Positions 8,385 to 17,084 of a stretch of DNA of 64,000 bases are shown piece by piece (the stretch's first letter is position 1; every line of letters begins with the position of its first letter). The translations under genes were made by a program, and so were the position numbers. Source of the DNA: Chloroflexota bacterium (GTDB taxonomy: Bacteria; Chloroflexota; Dehalococcoidia; JABGRK01); contig JABGRK010000012.1 in the NCBI GenBank assembly GCA_018648325.1, positions 1 to 64,000 on the forward strand, given 5' to 3'. Under the pieces are notes generated by a model, which searched no databases, was not told the DNA's origin, and was given only the letters and a program-made list of their open reading frames with translations.

Positions 8385-8639
8385 CTATACAAGTTCATTT
8401 TTTAGATATACCTCACTAATCCGGCTGGCAAGCTCGTTTCTTGCCTCACTATCCATCAATAATTCACTATTTTGCTGTATCCAGTCTTGAAGAACGAACA
8501 TAACCAGCCTGTTTGTGAGTATTTGCATGAGGCCTGACAGAGAGAACCATCTTTCTTTTACACTTTTGGGTACACGAATGCCCCAAATGATGGATTTATG
8601 CTTTGTTTTTCTTCCAATTAGCTTGTTCGGTATGGTCAT
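8385..8639 (-). CDS. Small ribbon-helix-helix-like protein
   Basis: The 84-aa product has a basic N-terminus (PNKLIGRKTKHK) followed by a short strand and helix (IIWGIRVPKSVKERWFSLSG) and a second helix. This is the layout of Arc/MetJ-type ribbon-helix-helix DNA-binding proteins. It lies alone on the minus strand between plus-strand genes. Function is unknown; a regulator of the island is plausible. Confidence 0.5.
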   Translation of the reverse strand: MTIPNKLIGRKTKHKSIIWGIRVPKSVKERWFSLSGLMQILTNRLVMFVLQDWIQQNSELLMDSEARNELASRISEVYLKNELV

Positions 8640-8833
8640 TCTACTCCTAATCGAGTGTTCTTAAAGAAATAGTTTAGAAAATGAACTATTATCAGGAATA
8701 ATATTAAGATCAAATAGTTGATGCAACATGCCCCCAAAATTAGAAAACTAAACATTCTGCCACGTATAACCTCGCATTTTCCACGCAAAATAACTGTCAT
8801 ATTCTAACAATTATTTGCTATATGACTCAGTGA

Positions 8834-8842
8834 TGGTATAAT
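8834..8842 (+). promoter_or_regulatory. Extended -10 promoter of the NucS-like gene
   Basis: TGGTATAAT (-10 at 8837-8842) is 77 nt before the ATG at 8920. It is the same extended -10 as at 3762 and 14538. No clear -35 is present. Confidence 0.55.
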
Positions 8843-8919
8843 GCAGGCAAAAGTAACTTCAAGAATAGATAAATCGCTGTGTGTAGAACACCTATTCCAT
8901 TAATCTGAGGTGAGAAATA

Positions 8920-10032
8920 ATGCCAGTTAATCAATCGATATGGAGAGTAGACGAGAAACCGACGAAGCTATCATCAAGTTCATTGTCAAGCGAAAATGAG
9001 CTTGAAGATATGATATGCGAAGACATAAGTATTCTCAATGAGAAATGGCTTCCAATAGGCCGTCAAGTATCAACAATATATGGCGGTTTTATAGACATAC
9101 TAGCCATGGATGAAAGCGGAAACCTAGTTGTCATAGAGTTAAAGAAAAACAAAACTCCTCGCGAGGTTGTCACTCAGGCAATTGATTATGCGTCTTGGGT
9201 AAAAATATTAGATTCAACAAAGGTGGCTGATATATATAAAAAGTACGGAGGCAGCTTCAATCCTCAATATGAATCAATAGACGAGGCCATGGAAAACACC
9301 TTTAAGAAAACACTTGATGAAGATGAGATAAATCAGGCACACCAAATACTCATTGTTGCTTCTGAGCTAGACTCAAGTACAGAACGAATTGTCAAATACC
9401 TTAGTGATTATGAAATACCAATCAACACAGCATTTTTTAACGTTTTCCAAGATGGAGAAAATCGTTATTTGAGTCGTGCATGGTTAATAGATCCAGTCGA
9501 AACACAAGAACACGTAAACTTACCGAAGACCGGTGACACCGAGCCTTGGAATGGAGAATACTACGTATCCTTTGGCCATAATATGGGTAGACATTGGGAT
9601 GACGCACGCAAGTATGGCTTCATTAGCGCAGGTGGTGGTAGATGGTATAGCCAAACCCTTAACCAGCTTTCAAAAGGTGACCGTGTATGGGTGAATATTC
9701 CGCAAACAGGGTATGTTGGTGTTGGACTAGTAGAAGAGCCAGTGGTCATGGCAAAGGATTTCAAGGTGAAAATTGATAATGTAGATGTTTCAATCACCGA
9801 AGCACCTTTGAAACTCGATGAGCAAAGCAAAGAAGATTTCTTGAAGAAAAACATGGATGACGAAGAGAAATCAGAATACTTTGTCAGGGTTCAATGGATA
9901 CATAGCTTTCCAATTGAACAAAGAGTTTCAAAAGTTGGCTTTTTTGGCAATCAGAATAGTGTTTGCAAACCCAGATCTTCAAAGTGGTTATTTACTATTA
10001 ATGCACTAAAAAAGATGTGGGGAGTGGATTAA
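8920..10032 (+). CDS. NucS/DUF91-like nuclease with PUA/EVE-like domain
   Basis: Residues 24-110 match the catalytic core of the NucS/DUF91 endonuclease family: GGFIDIL (D59), VVIELKK (E73, K75) and Q87 in VTQAIDYASW. Residues about 205-300 form a second domain starting EPWNGEYYVSFG, with ARKYGFISAGGG and GDRVWVNIPQTGYVGVG, which looks like a PUA/EVE/YTH-type nucleic-acid reader. A nuclease joined to a modified-base reader would fit a modification-dependent restriction enzyme or a repair nuclease. The first domain is well supported; the reader assignment is by pattern only. It is monocistronic in a defence-rich setting. Confidence 0.7.
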   Translation: MPVNQSIWRVDEKPTKLSSSSLSSENELEDMICEDISILNEKWLPIGRQVSTIYGGFIDILAMDESGNLVVIELKKNKTPREVVTQAIDYASWVKILDSTKVADIYKKYGGSFNPQYESIDEAMENTFKKTLDEDEINQAHQILIVASELDSSTERIVKYLSDYEIPINTAFFNVFQDGENRYLSRAWLIDPVETQEHVNLPKTGDTEPWNGEYYVSFGHNMGRHWDDARKYGFISAGGGRWYSQTLNQLSKGDRVWVNIPQTGYVGVGLVEEPVVMAKDFKVKIDNVDVSITEAPLKLDEQSKEDFLKKNMDDEEKSEYFVRVQWIHSFPIEQRVSKVGFFGNQNSVCKPRSSKWLFTINALKKMWGVD

Positions 10033-10231
10033 ATCGACTAAAATGTTCTTAGATACCCTGCTTCCCTAACTAGTATTAGAAGCCTAATCGAATTGACTAT
10101 GTTTTATTCTTAAAAACCTTGAATGGGGCAAGCTTGGTGCCAAAGTTGTTGAATAATCAAGTGGACCAAATAGACGGGGCAGACCAATTGAGATAAATAA
10201 GTAATGACATCGGTATTAGCCGGAGGCAGCA

Positions 10232-12235
10232 TTGAGAGAGTATATACCGCTCCTATCCAAATCCCGATTTATGACAGGCCTTAAGTGTCACAAAGCACTA
10301 TATTTGAGTTGCTATCATTATGATCTATCGACTCCACCTGATGCTAGCCAGCAGGCCATATTCGACACAGGTACGAAAGTAGGGGAACTGGCCAGGGACA
10401 TCTATCCTGGTGGAATACTAATAACAGAGGACTACCTCCATCACAAACAATCGGTGATATCGACCCAAAAAGCGCTCCATGACCACTCTACCACAGCATT
10501 ATATGAGGCTGGTTTCTTGTATGATGACATACGTATCAGGGCAGATATTCTGGTACGGATCGATAACGACCTCTTTGATTTGATAGAGGTGAAATCTACA
10601 ACGAAGACAAAGAATGAGCATATACCTGATGTAGCAGTTCAGCTCCGTGTCCTTGATGGTTGTGGTATATCAATACGACGGGCCTGCCTTGGTCATCTCA
10701 ACAACCAGTACATGTATCCAGGGGGAGAGTACGATCTTAGTCAGCTTTTCCAGGTAGACGATATCACGATCGAGGCAAAGGATCTGTTGCCAGAGATCGA
10801 TAGGCAGCTTAGAGATATGAGGTTCATGCTGGGGCAGACAAAACCTCCAAACGTTAAGGTAGGGCGCCAATGCTCAAACCCCTACGACTGTGCCTTTCAG
10901 GAGCACTGCCATACCGATAGGTCGGAGCATCATTTGCTACAGCTACCCAGAGTGGGGAAAAAGGTCCTAGCCGCTCTTGATGCTGCTGGAATTGAAGATA
11001 TCAGGGATATACCCGTAGACTTTCCCGGCTTGAATGCAACACAACAAAGAGTACGCGATTGCGTTGTCAACAATCGAGTGCATATTGAGCGTGATATATC
11101 AGAAGAGCTGAGGCGACTGGAATTTCCCATCCATTTTCTCGACTTTGAGACATTTAACCCCGCACTACCTCTATATCCAGGGACATCGCCATACAAGGTT
11201 ATACCGTTCCAGTGGTCAAATCATATCCTTTATGATGATGGGACAATTAGGCACGAGGAGTACTTGCACGATGGATATGATGACCCAAGAGAGCCATTCG
11301 CTAAAAGTCTACTCCAAACACTGGCCAGCGATGGGCCAATAGTTGTTTACTCCTCCTTTGAGGCTTCGCGGATAAAGGATCTAATCGAAGCTTTACCGCA
11401 TCTGTCGGCTGAGCTTCATGAGCTGTTCGCTCGCTTCGTAGACTTATTGGTATTGGTACGTGCGCACTGCTATCACCCTGAGTTTCATGGATCATTCTCG
11501 ATAAAGTCGGTACTACCTGCTCTTGTGCCAGATTTAGATTATAAAGATTTGGAAATCAACGACGGTGGACTTGCCTCAATCTCTTATGCAGAGATTATCA
11601 GTACTGATACTAATAAGGACCGCAGGGAGCATCTTAGAAAGTGTTTATTGAATTACTGCAAGCGGGATACCGAGGCAGAAGTGTGTCTTTATAAAACACT
11701 GGTAAACAATCAAACATATGCTGATAAAAAACGCGAAAACAATGTCGATCTCATATATAGAATAAATCAAGGAGAGTCAAAAAAACTAGAATTTAAATCT
11801 ACCCTTAGATGGAACCTGTTTGCGAACAAAGCGGATAAAGAAATGGAATATATGGTACTAAAAACGATTGCGGCTTTCTGTAATACTGATGGAGGGGAAC
11901 TCCTAATAGGTATATCAGACACAGGTAGCGTTTTAGGTATTGAATCAGATAAATTTCCAAATCAAGATAAGTTTTTGCTGCATCTAGGCAACATACTCGA
12001 TGAGAGGATAGAACCATTAGTAGTAGATTTAGTAGATTACGATATCATCAATGTTGATGGGCATCCGATATGTCAAGTAATTTGTAAAAAGTCTACAAAT
12101 GAAGCGATATGGCTAAAAAAGGGAAAAGATCAGTATGAATTCTACGTAAGAACTGGCCCATCATCAAAGGTACTCCCCACTCCTAAGGCAATTAAATACA
12201 TCAAAAAGCATTTTGATCAACCAGCTCTTAGTTAG
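10232..12235 (+). CDS. DUF2779-type Cas4-like nuclease/exonuclease fused to AlbA_2 domain
   Basis: The 667-aa protein has three parts. Residues 1-220 resemble Cas4/PD-(D/E)XK nucleases of DUF2779: SKSRFMTGLKCHKALYL at the start, FDLIEVKSTT as the E-x-K motif, and the cysteine pair in CSNPYDCAFQEHC, a likely Fe-S cluster site. Residues 290-495 start with HFLDFETF and end with LNYCKRDTEAE, an RNase H-like 3'-5' exonuclease pattern. Residues 510-667 form a Schlafen-type AlbA_2 domain (KLEFKST, AAFCNTDGGELLIGISDTG, FYVRTGPSS). DUF2779 proteins usually end before the third domain, so this is an unusual fusion. The C-terminal DNA is visibly more AT-rich. The TTG start has GGAGG 5 nt upstream. Confidence 0.8.
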   Translation: MREYIPLLSKSRFMTGLKCHKALYLSCYHYDLSTPPDASQQAIFDTGTKVGELARDIYPGGILITEDYLHHKQSVISTQKALHDHSTTALYEAGFLYDDIRIRADILVRIDNDLFDLIEVKSTTKTKNEHIPDVAVQLRVLDGCGISIRRACLGHLNNQYMYPGGEYDLSQLFQVDDITIEAKDLLPEIDRQLRDMRFMLGQTKPPNVKVGRQCSNPYDCAFQEHCHTDRSEHHLLQLPRVGKKVLAALDAAGIEDIRDIPVDFPGLNATQQRVRDCVVNNRVHIERDISEELRRLEFPIHFLDFETFNPALPLYPGTSPYKVIPFQWSNHILYDDGTIRHEEYLHDGYDDPREPFAKSLLQTLASDGPIVVYSSFEASRIKDLIEALPHLSAELHELFARFVDLLVLVRAHCYHPEFHGSFSIKSVLPALVPDLDYKDLEINDGGLASISYAEIISTDTNKDRREHLRKCLLNYCKRDTEAEVCLYKTLVNNQTYADKKRENNVDLIYRINQGESKKLEFKSTLRWNLFANKADKEMEYMVLKTIAAFCNTDGGELLIGISDTGSVLGIESDKFPNQDKFLLHLGNILDERIEPLVVDLVDYDIINVDGHPICQVICKKSTNEAIWLKKGKDQYEFYVRTGPSSKVLPTPKAIKYIKKHFDQPALS

Positions 12236-12345
12236 AAAAGTGCATCAAGTTTGCCGTGCAGCAATGGGCGCAGGTGGCTTGCCCCTAAAACTAGCCCAGA
12301 CAAAATGTTGGAAATAAGCAGTGTTGGGCTTGCCCCATTTTATAT

Positions 12346-13170
12346 CTAGAGTTTTCCAGCTGTTTCCCACATTTTTTCTTTATACACCTGTTGCAATATG
12401 GTTGACGTGCCTTCTACAAGTGGTAAATCATTGGCTTCATTAATAGTAAACCATCCGATAGCAGCTACTTCTTCCTTCTGTGGCTTTAAATCAAATGTAA
12501 TCGGTGTGGCAAAATAAACCACAAATAGTATCTTGCCTTTATTGTTTTCAGTTACATTTGAGGCAAAAGAGCCCACATAATCGACTATAGCTACATCTAT
12601 ATTTGTTTCTTCTTTTGTCTCACGGATAGCTGACTTTTCGAGAAAACTAAACTCAATTTTTTCTTTGAGATCACTTTTTTCAACCTTGCCACCAGGAGCT
12701 ATCCACAAATTACCCCAGGTATCGCCCGCAGGTCTTTTTATAAGTAGGGTTTTCTTATCTGCTGGATTTACCACAACAGTCCATACGGTGATTCCAGTAA
12801 ACATGCAAGCCTCCTGTGAATTACTTTGTCCTACCTGTTTACTATACACGCTAAGATCACGGTTTGCTTGATGTAGTAATTCATCTTCGTTTAATTCCCT
12901 GCCAAGAAGATGACCATCAATCAAATGCTCTTTAAGCCTTTCTCGCTTTTCCAAATCATTAAGGTCTTCTAATAAGTGATAACTACCCACCTGAAGCAAA
13001 TGCTCACAAGCAACATACAACGGGACTTCAAGCATTGCTGCAATAAACCTGACGGCCTCTATGATATCCTCATTCATCGTAAGGTTAAACTGTCTACGTT
13101 TAACACTCTTGTTGTATTTACCACCTATTAAGCGGTGATATGTCGTTGTTATTCTGTTTATGATGTTCAT
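12346..13170 (-). CDS. Ribbon-helix-helix/Nudix hydrolase fusion
   Basis: The 274-aa product joins an N-terminal DNA-binding-like part (residues 25-65, RRQFNLTMNEDIIEAVRFIA, ribbon-helix-helix style) to a C-terminal Nudix hydrolase (about 120-270). The Nudix box is seen as GGKVEK, then a longer than normal insert, then AIRETKEETNI: the REUXEE core is intact, but the spacing from the first glycine is about 10 residues too long and the usual final glycine is asparagine. It probably hydrolyses a nucleotide or related pyrophosphate. The N-terminal domain may make it a metabolite-sensing regulator; that part is inference. Confidence 0.75.
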   Translation of the reverse strand: MNIINRITTTYHRLIGGKYNKSVKRRQFNLTMNEDIIEAVRFIAAMLEVPLYVACEHLLQVGSYHLLEDLNDLEKRERLKEHLIDGHLLGRELNEDELLHQANRDLSVYSKQVGQSNSQEACMFTGITVWTVVVNPADKKTLLIKRPAGDTWGNLWIAPGGKVEKSDLKEKIEFSFLEKSAIRETKEETNIDVAIVDYVGSFASNVTENNKGKILFVVYFATPITFDLKPQKEEVAAIGWFTINEANDLPLVEGTSTILQQVYKEKMWETAGKL

Positions 13171-13344
13171 TTTTACTACTTTTTACGTATTTCTAGAACC
13201 AAACCTAGAATGCCACCTAGAGTAGTTCAATTTACACGTCAAACATTGCTTTTTTATCGCATAAATGCGTTAATTAGTAACGAAATACGGTGTATCCTTC
13301 CTCATTGAGCCCGCTAGCAAGGCCCAACAATGGAAGGCATGTCT

Positions 13345-13488
13345 TTATTCCTCTTCGACTGGATTTTCTTCGATGGATTCCTCGGCATCGGCAACCATGT
13401 CATCGTATAGCTGTCCTGGAATGCGGATTGTGTTTGGCTCTACACCCATATCGCCGAGATCATCCAATAAATGCCTCAAGTTTGGCAT
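13345..13488 (-). CDS. Small acidic hypothetical protein, 47 aa
   Basis: The reading frame starts at ATG 13488 with AAAGGAGG and an 8-nt spacer, a very good ribosome binding site; an upstream in-frame start at 13590 has none. The product (MPNLRHLLDDLGDMGVEPNT... ending in a run of glutamates) has one short strand-helix unit, IRIPGQLYDDM, that could be half of a ribbon-helix-helix pair, plus a strongly acidic tail. It may be an antitoxin-like or regulator-like peptide; the evidence for expression is only the translation signal. Confidence 0.5.
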   Translation of the reverse strand: MPNLRHLLDDLGDMGVEPNTIRIPGQLYDDMVADAEESIEENPVEEE

Positions 13489-13664
13489 TGGCTTGTCCTC
13501 CTTTCTTTTAACTGTAATTACATTGTACTTGCTCGCAATTTCTGTTAGATAGTTTGATGCGTGAGCTAGAAGTGTCATGACATGAACCATTGAATAGATG
13601 TGATCTTTATAGTAGTATGGCGGAGCTTGCTGGACCAGAGAAAATGATATTAAGGAGTGACTAT

Positions 13665-14435
13665 ATGAACGTACGAGAAATTGCCCAATTGTCTCCGAAC
13701 TACTCTGAAATCAATAGAGAAGAGCGGAATTACGCAGCTATTTTTTTTGCTGCTCTTTGTAAACCCGGAAATCCCGAAAAGTTTCTAGAATATTGTGGAT
13801 TTTCTGGTGAGACTGGACCCGAATTCGGTATATATTTTGAATATGCATATCTCCGAGATCTTTGGTACAAAATATCAAATGAATCTATAAAGAAAGAAAT
13901 TATTCAACAAAAGCTGAAAATTAAGGATATAGACAGAATACTTAATAAGTCGTTTAAAGAGATTAATCAACTATTTGGCGTGGGTGATAAAGCTTCAGAG
14001 ACTTATATACAGTTTCCGGGGAAATGGTCTATAGGCAAATACTGCAATAATTTTCCTGACGATGATGATTTTTTGAGCATATGTAGGTTCAAATGGTCTT
14101 TCAATATCAAGCCGGATATAGTAATTCATTTGGATAAAAACCGTGCTATATGCATTGAGGCTAAGTATGAATCTGGTGAGGGGTCTTATCCTGCGACTAA
14201 TCAGGAAAAAGCCATTTTTAAAGCTCGTGGAATCAAATACGTTAGGCAAATGGACCTGCAAAAATATATGATGGTTGAACTGTTAGGTTTAAGTACAGAT
14301 TTTATGTTCCTTGTGTTTAAGAAAGAGAAGAGCGAAACCCACAAAGTTGTGAGTTGGTCAGAAGCATTTGGTAGCGTTGATATGAAAGAAATGCCAGCAT
14401 TTGCTGTTGAAATGGCGGGGAAAATATCGGTGTAA
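13665..14435 (+). CDS. Hypothetical PD-(D/E)XK-like protein
   Basis: The 256-aa product has a helical N-terminal half and a C-terminal nuclease-like core: PDIVIHL with D151, then AICIEAKYESGEG with E165 and K167, followed by a helix with RQMDLQKYMM. This is the D-x(n)-E-x-K layout of the PD-(D/E)XK superfamily. Start at ATG 13665 is supported by AAGGAG at 13652-13657 with a 7-nt spacer; in-frame starts further upstream (13590, 13617, 13644) lack such a site. I cannot name a family. It lies upstream of the glycosylase-like and CpXC genes, in the same direction. Confidence 0.65.
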   Translation: MNVREIAQLSPNYSEINREERNYAAIFFAALCKPGNPEKFLEYCGFSGETGPEFGIYFEYAYLRDLWYKISNESIKKEIIQQKLKIKDIDRILNKSFKEINQLFGVGDKASETYIQFPGKWSIGKYCNNFPDDDDFLSICRFKWSFNIKPDIVIHLDKNRAICIEAKYESGEGSYPATNQEKAIFKARGIKYVRQMDLQKYMMVELLGLSTDFMFLVFKKEKSETHKVVSWSEAFGSVDMKEMPAFAVEMAGKISV

Positions 14436-14537
14436 GATCCGATTTTGACCAGTCCCCAAATCAATATTACCGTTGATTTAAAGTGTAATAATCCAAAATA
14501 AATAGGGTAAATTCGTAGCTAGAGTTTAAAAAATGGA

Positions 14538-14546
14538 TGGTATAAT
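14538..14546 (+). promoter_or_regulatory. Extended -10 promoter of the glycosylase-like gene
   Basis: TGGTATAAT (-10 at 14541-14546) precedes the ribosome binding site GGGGGAG (14553-14559) and the ATG at 14567, giving a leader of about 13 nt. Confidence 0.6.
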
Positions 14547-14566
14547 AGTATAGGGGGAGATTAGTA

Positions 14567-15349
14567 ATGAAAGAAGTATATATTGATGGAGGCGGGGTGT
14601 TTTCATACAAGTGCCCTCAATGTGGTGAGTGGATGGACGAGTTGGGCGGAAGAGGTGTTTTTGTGTGTTCCTATTGCGACATAGAAGAGAACCACACACC
14701 ATGGGGAAAATTAGAGGAATTGAAAATTTGTAATTTCTGTACGGACTTATGTGATATTGCATTTAAGCGGAGATATAAACCTGAGGAATTCATTGTAGGC
14801 CATAAGACATCACCTATTCTCATTGTTGGACTAAATCCAAAGACTCCCAAAGACGAAGAAGAGCCTTATAACGATTTGTTTTCATCGGAAGATCTTGAGC
14901 AATATTTCGATAATGCAAATGCAGTACATCCATATTATGGAGCTTTTAAAAACGTATCAGAGAAGCTATTTGGGTTATTGGGGAAAGAGGGTGGTGTAGC
15001 CCACACAGATATTATTAAATGTTATTCAAAGGAATTTCCGCCCAAAGATTGCACGAATAAAGAAATCGAGATAATTTTTGATAACTGTGTGCCATATCTT
15101 GCTAGACAATTGAAAAAACAGCCACCGAAAATAATAATTTGCAACGGCGCAGACGTATGCAGGACGATAAAGAAAATTATTAAACCACCGGCTAATACTG
15201 GAGACAATGCGACGTCATATATTGGTAATCTGGATGGAGAAAAAATCGCGGTAATTTTATCTGGGTTTATTCGTCGAATTGACAACTATGCAAGGGCTCG
15301 CTTAGGTAAAGAAATTGAGCACTATATGAAAAAGTATAAAATAATATAA
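14567..15349 (+). CDS. Uracil-DNA glycosylase superfamily protein with zinc ribbon
   Basis: The N-terminus holds a zinc-ribbon (C16, C19, C34, C37). Then CNFCTDLC and ILIVGLNP (88-91 being the GLNP motif) match the start of a family-4/5-like uracil-DNA glycosylase, in which cysteines near the N-terminus and near the middle (KDCTNKEIEIIFDNC here) hold an Fe-S cluster. PPKIIICNGADVCR is the typical helix-strand that follows. No clear C-terminal H-P-S/H-x-x-x catalytic loop is visible (SGFIRRIDN stands in its place), so enzyme activity is uncertain. The zinc-ribbon fusion and low-GC context suggest an island-specific, possibly defence-related variant. Confidence 0.65.
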   Translation: MKEVYIDGGGVFSYKCPQCGEWMDELGGRGVFVCSYCDIEENHTPWGKLEELKICNFCTDLCDIAFKRRYKPEEFIVGHKTSPILIVGLNPKTPKDEEEPYNDLFSSEDLEQYFDNANAVHPYYGAFKNVSEKLFGLLGKEGGVAHTDIIKCYSKEFPPKDCTNKEIEIIFDNCVPYLARQLKKQPPKIIICNGADVCRTIKKIIKPPANTGDNATSYIGNLDGEKIAVILSGFIRRIDNYARARLGKEIEHYMKKYKII

Positions 15350-15411
15350 AATACTGTGGAATATTGTAATCACGCATAGCTGAAACCATTAACACATAAG
15401 AAGGAAAGTAA

Positions 15412-16296
15412 TTGTCAAAAAAAGGAACACTTGAAATAGAATGCACTGAATGTGGAGCGGAAGGATATTTAGAGGGTTGGGCTAGCATCAACGCAAGTTT
15501 AAATCCTGAGCTAAAAGATAAACTTCTTGAAGGCAAACTACATGTTTACCAATGTGATCAATGCGGAGCCAGTGTGCATATAAGCGCGCCACTTCTGTAT
15601 CATGATATGGATAAAGAGTTCATGGTACAGTTTTATCCCTTTGGAATGACAGAATCCTATAGAGTCCTTAATAACTTTGATAGGCATGCCAAACTCAATG
15701 CTAATTGGGATTCGATTACCGAGAGTATTCCTGAATATATGAGTAATATTCACGTTGTATTCAGTATGAACGAACTTGTACGGTACATCACTTTTATGGA
15801 TCGGCTTATCCAACATAAGAAATCGATAGAAAATGGTCTTACAGCTTGCTTTACATGCGATCGAGGCGTGCCAATTGGTGAACTCTGCTATTGTGTCTCA
15901 AGAAATAAGGCTGTAAAAACGAATGATGATATGGATAAGGATGAAATAGTAGAGTCAATGACATCAATACAGGTCTGCGGTGAATGTTTTAACAAACCTA
16001 GGGCGAAAGATTTAGATTTTGGGGAGCTGCAAATATATCAACTTAAACTTGAGATTAAGGGTTTTTCTCAATTTAGAGGATGGAGGACAAAACAATCAAA
16101 TGATTGGCAACCGCTAAAAAAAATCGTAGACTCTTGTTCTTTATGTCGTACCTCAATTGATTCTGGGGATACTTACACCAAAATAGAGCTATCAGAAGAA
16201 CAGCAAATAGGGGATCTAGTCCAAACAGAGGGAGTCTATTTATTGTCAATAATATGCGAAAAATGTGCTGAAAAGTACATGGTTTGGTTGTATTGA
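15412..16296 (+). CDS. CpXC-domain zinc-binding protein
   Basis: The N-terminal 150 residues fit the CpXC domain, with the paired motifs IECTECG (C11, C14) and YQCDQCG. The C-terminal half has several more CxxC pairs (ACFTCDRG, VCGECF, SCSLC, CEKC), suggesting at least two further zinc sites. CpXC proteins have no established biochemical role that I can cite. The start is TTG 15412, preceded by AAGGAAAG. It follows the glycosylase-like gene by 62 nt and may be in the same transcript. Confidence 0.65.
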   Translation: MSKKGTLEIECTECGAEGYLEGWASINASLNPELKDKLLEGKLHVYQCDQCGASVHISAPLLYHDMDKEFMVQFYPFGMTESYRVLNNFDRHAKLNANWDSITESIPEYMSNIHVVFSMNELVRYITFMDRLIQHKKSIENGLTACFTCDRGVPIGELCYCVSRNKAVKTNDDMDKDEIVESMTSIQVCGECFNKPRAKDLDFGELQIYQLKLEIKGFSQFRGWRTKQSNDWQPLKKIVDSCSLCRTSIDSGDTYTKIELSEEQQIGDLVQTEGVYLLSIICEKCAEKYMVWLY

Positions 16297-16385
16297 TTGT
16301 TGCTTATCATCATGACCATTGCATATGGATAAATCCTGCTTTTTAAGCATTCAGATGTATGTTACGAATAGATAATTGTTGATCC

Positions 16386-16775
16386 TCATTGAACATGGAT
16401 TGTCCGTTTCTTTTTTCGCCATTTACTATTTCTCTCTTTTAATCTTGAAGACTCACAATCATCACAATACTCTTTTGGCCTACCTATCGTACCATCAGGT
16501 TGAGCAGGCAGCACTAAATCACACATACGACAATGTATAACACCATCACTGTCTCTGATTTCATTCCTTCTCTCACGGTTCTGCTGTAGTTGCTCAAGTT
16601 GTAGAAGTCTCCTCACAGTTTCCAAATCTGAACGCAGATAGTAGCCATATCGCCCAATAAATCCACATTGAGTCATGTCCCGTATATCCACAGCATCTAC
16701 CTTTCGGTATGCACCCTGCACTTTATGATTAAACTTCGCAGCAAACTTATTAGAATTATTTTTGTCCTGTCTCAT
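16386..16775 (-). CDS. Zinc-ribbon hypothetical protein of an integrative element
   Basis: The 129-aa product is very basic. The middle has a helical stretch with many Gln/Arg/Leu residues, and the C-terminus has two CxxC pairs (HCRMCDL and YCDDC), followed by a lysine/arginine tail, so it likely binds nucleic acid. It is the last gene of a minus-strand group (18886 to 16386) that also holds an ATPase and another zinc-ribbon gene. It is typical of small accessory proteins of phage-like or plasmid-like elements; no precise function. Confidence 0.55.
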   Translation of the reverse strand: MRQDKNNSNKFAAKFNHKVQGAYRKVDAVDIRDMTQCGFIGRYGYYLRSDLETVRRLLQLEQLQQNRERRNEIRDSDGVIHCRMCDLVLPAQPDGTIGRPKEYCDDCESSRLKERNSKWRKKKRTIHVQ

Positions 16776-16806
16776 GTTTCAATTCCTTCCTATCCTACTC
16801 ACAAAC

Positions 16807-16995
16807 TTATTTATTGGATCTACGTAACTCTTGCCTGTTCAGCCACTCCCTAACACATGCATTGGAACAGAATACATACCGTCGATATTTCTCAGCCCTT
16901 ATGTCCCAAAAGGATGTCTCAGTCCAACCTGCTGGTGGCTGGGTGGCTACAGCTTCTTGATGGCATGTGTCGCAACCCCAAGTTATTCGTTTCAC
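16807..16995 (-). CDS. Small zinc-finger protein, 62 aa
   Basis: A CDTCH motif at residues 8-12 and a FCSNAC motif near residue 45 give a complete four-ligand zinc finger in a 62-aa protein, with a basic C-terminus (RRSNK). It lies 31 nt upstream of the 16775 gene on the same strand, and 89 nt downstream of the ATPase gene. Probably a nucleic-acid-binding accessory protein of the element. Confidence 0.55.
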   Translation of the reverse strand: MKRITWGCDTCHQEAVATQPPAGWTETSFWDIRAEKYRRYVFCSNACVREWLNRQELRRSNK

Positions 16996-17084
16996 TGTCC
17001 ACTCCTTTGCAAGACAATATGAGTAAATGATGTTATTTAACTATATATACTTATATTCCTGCTCTTATTCTCATAATGTCATGC

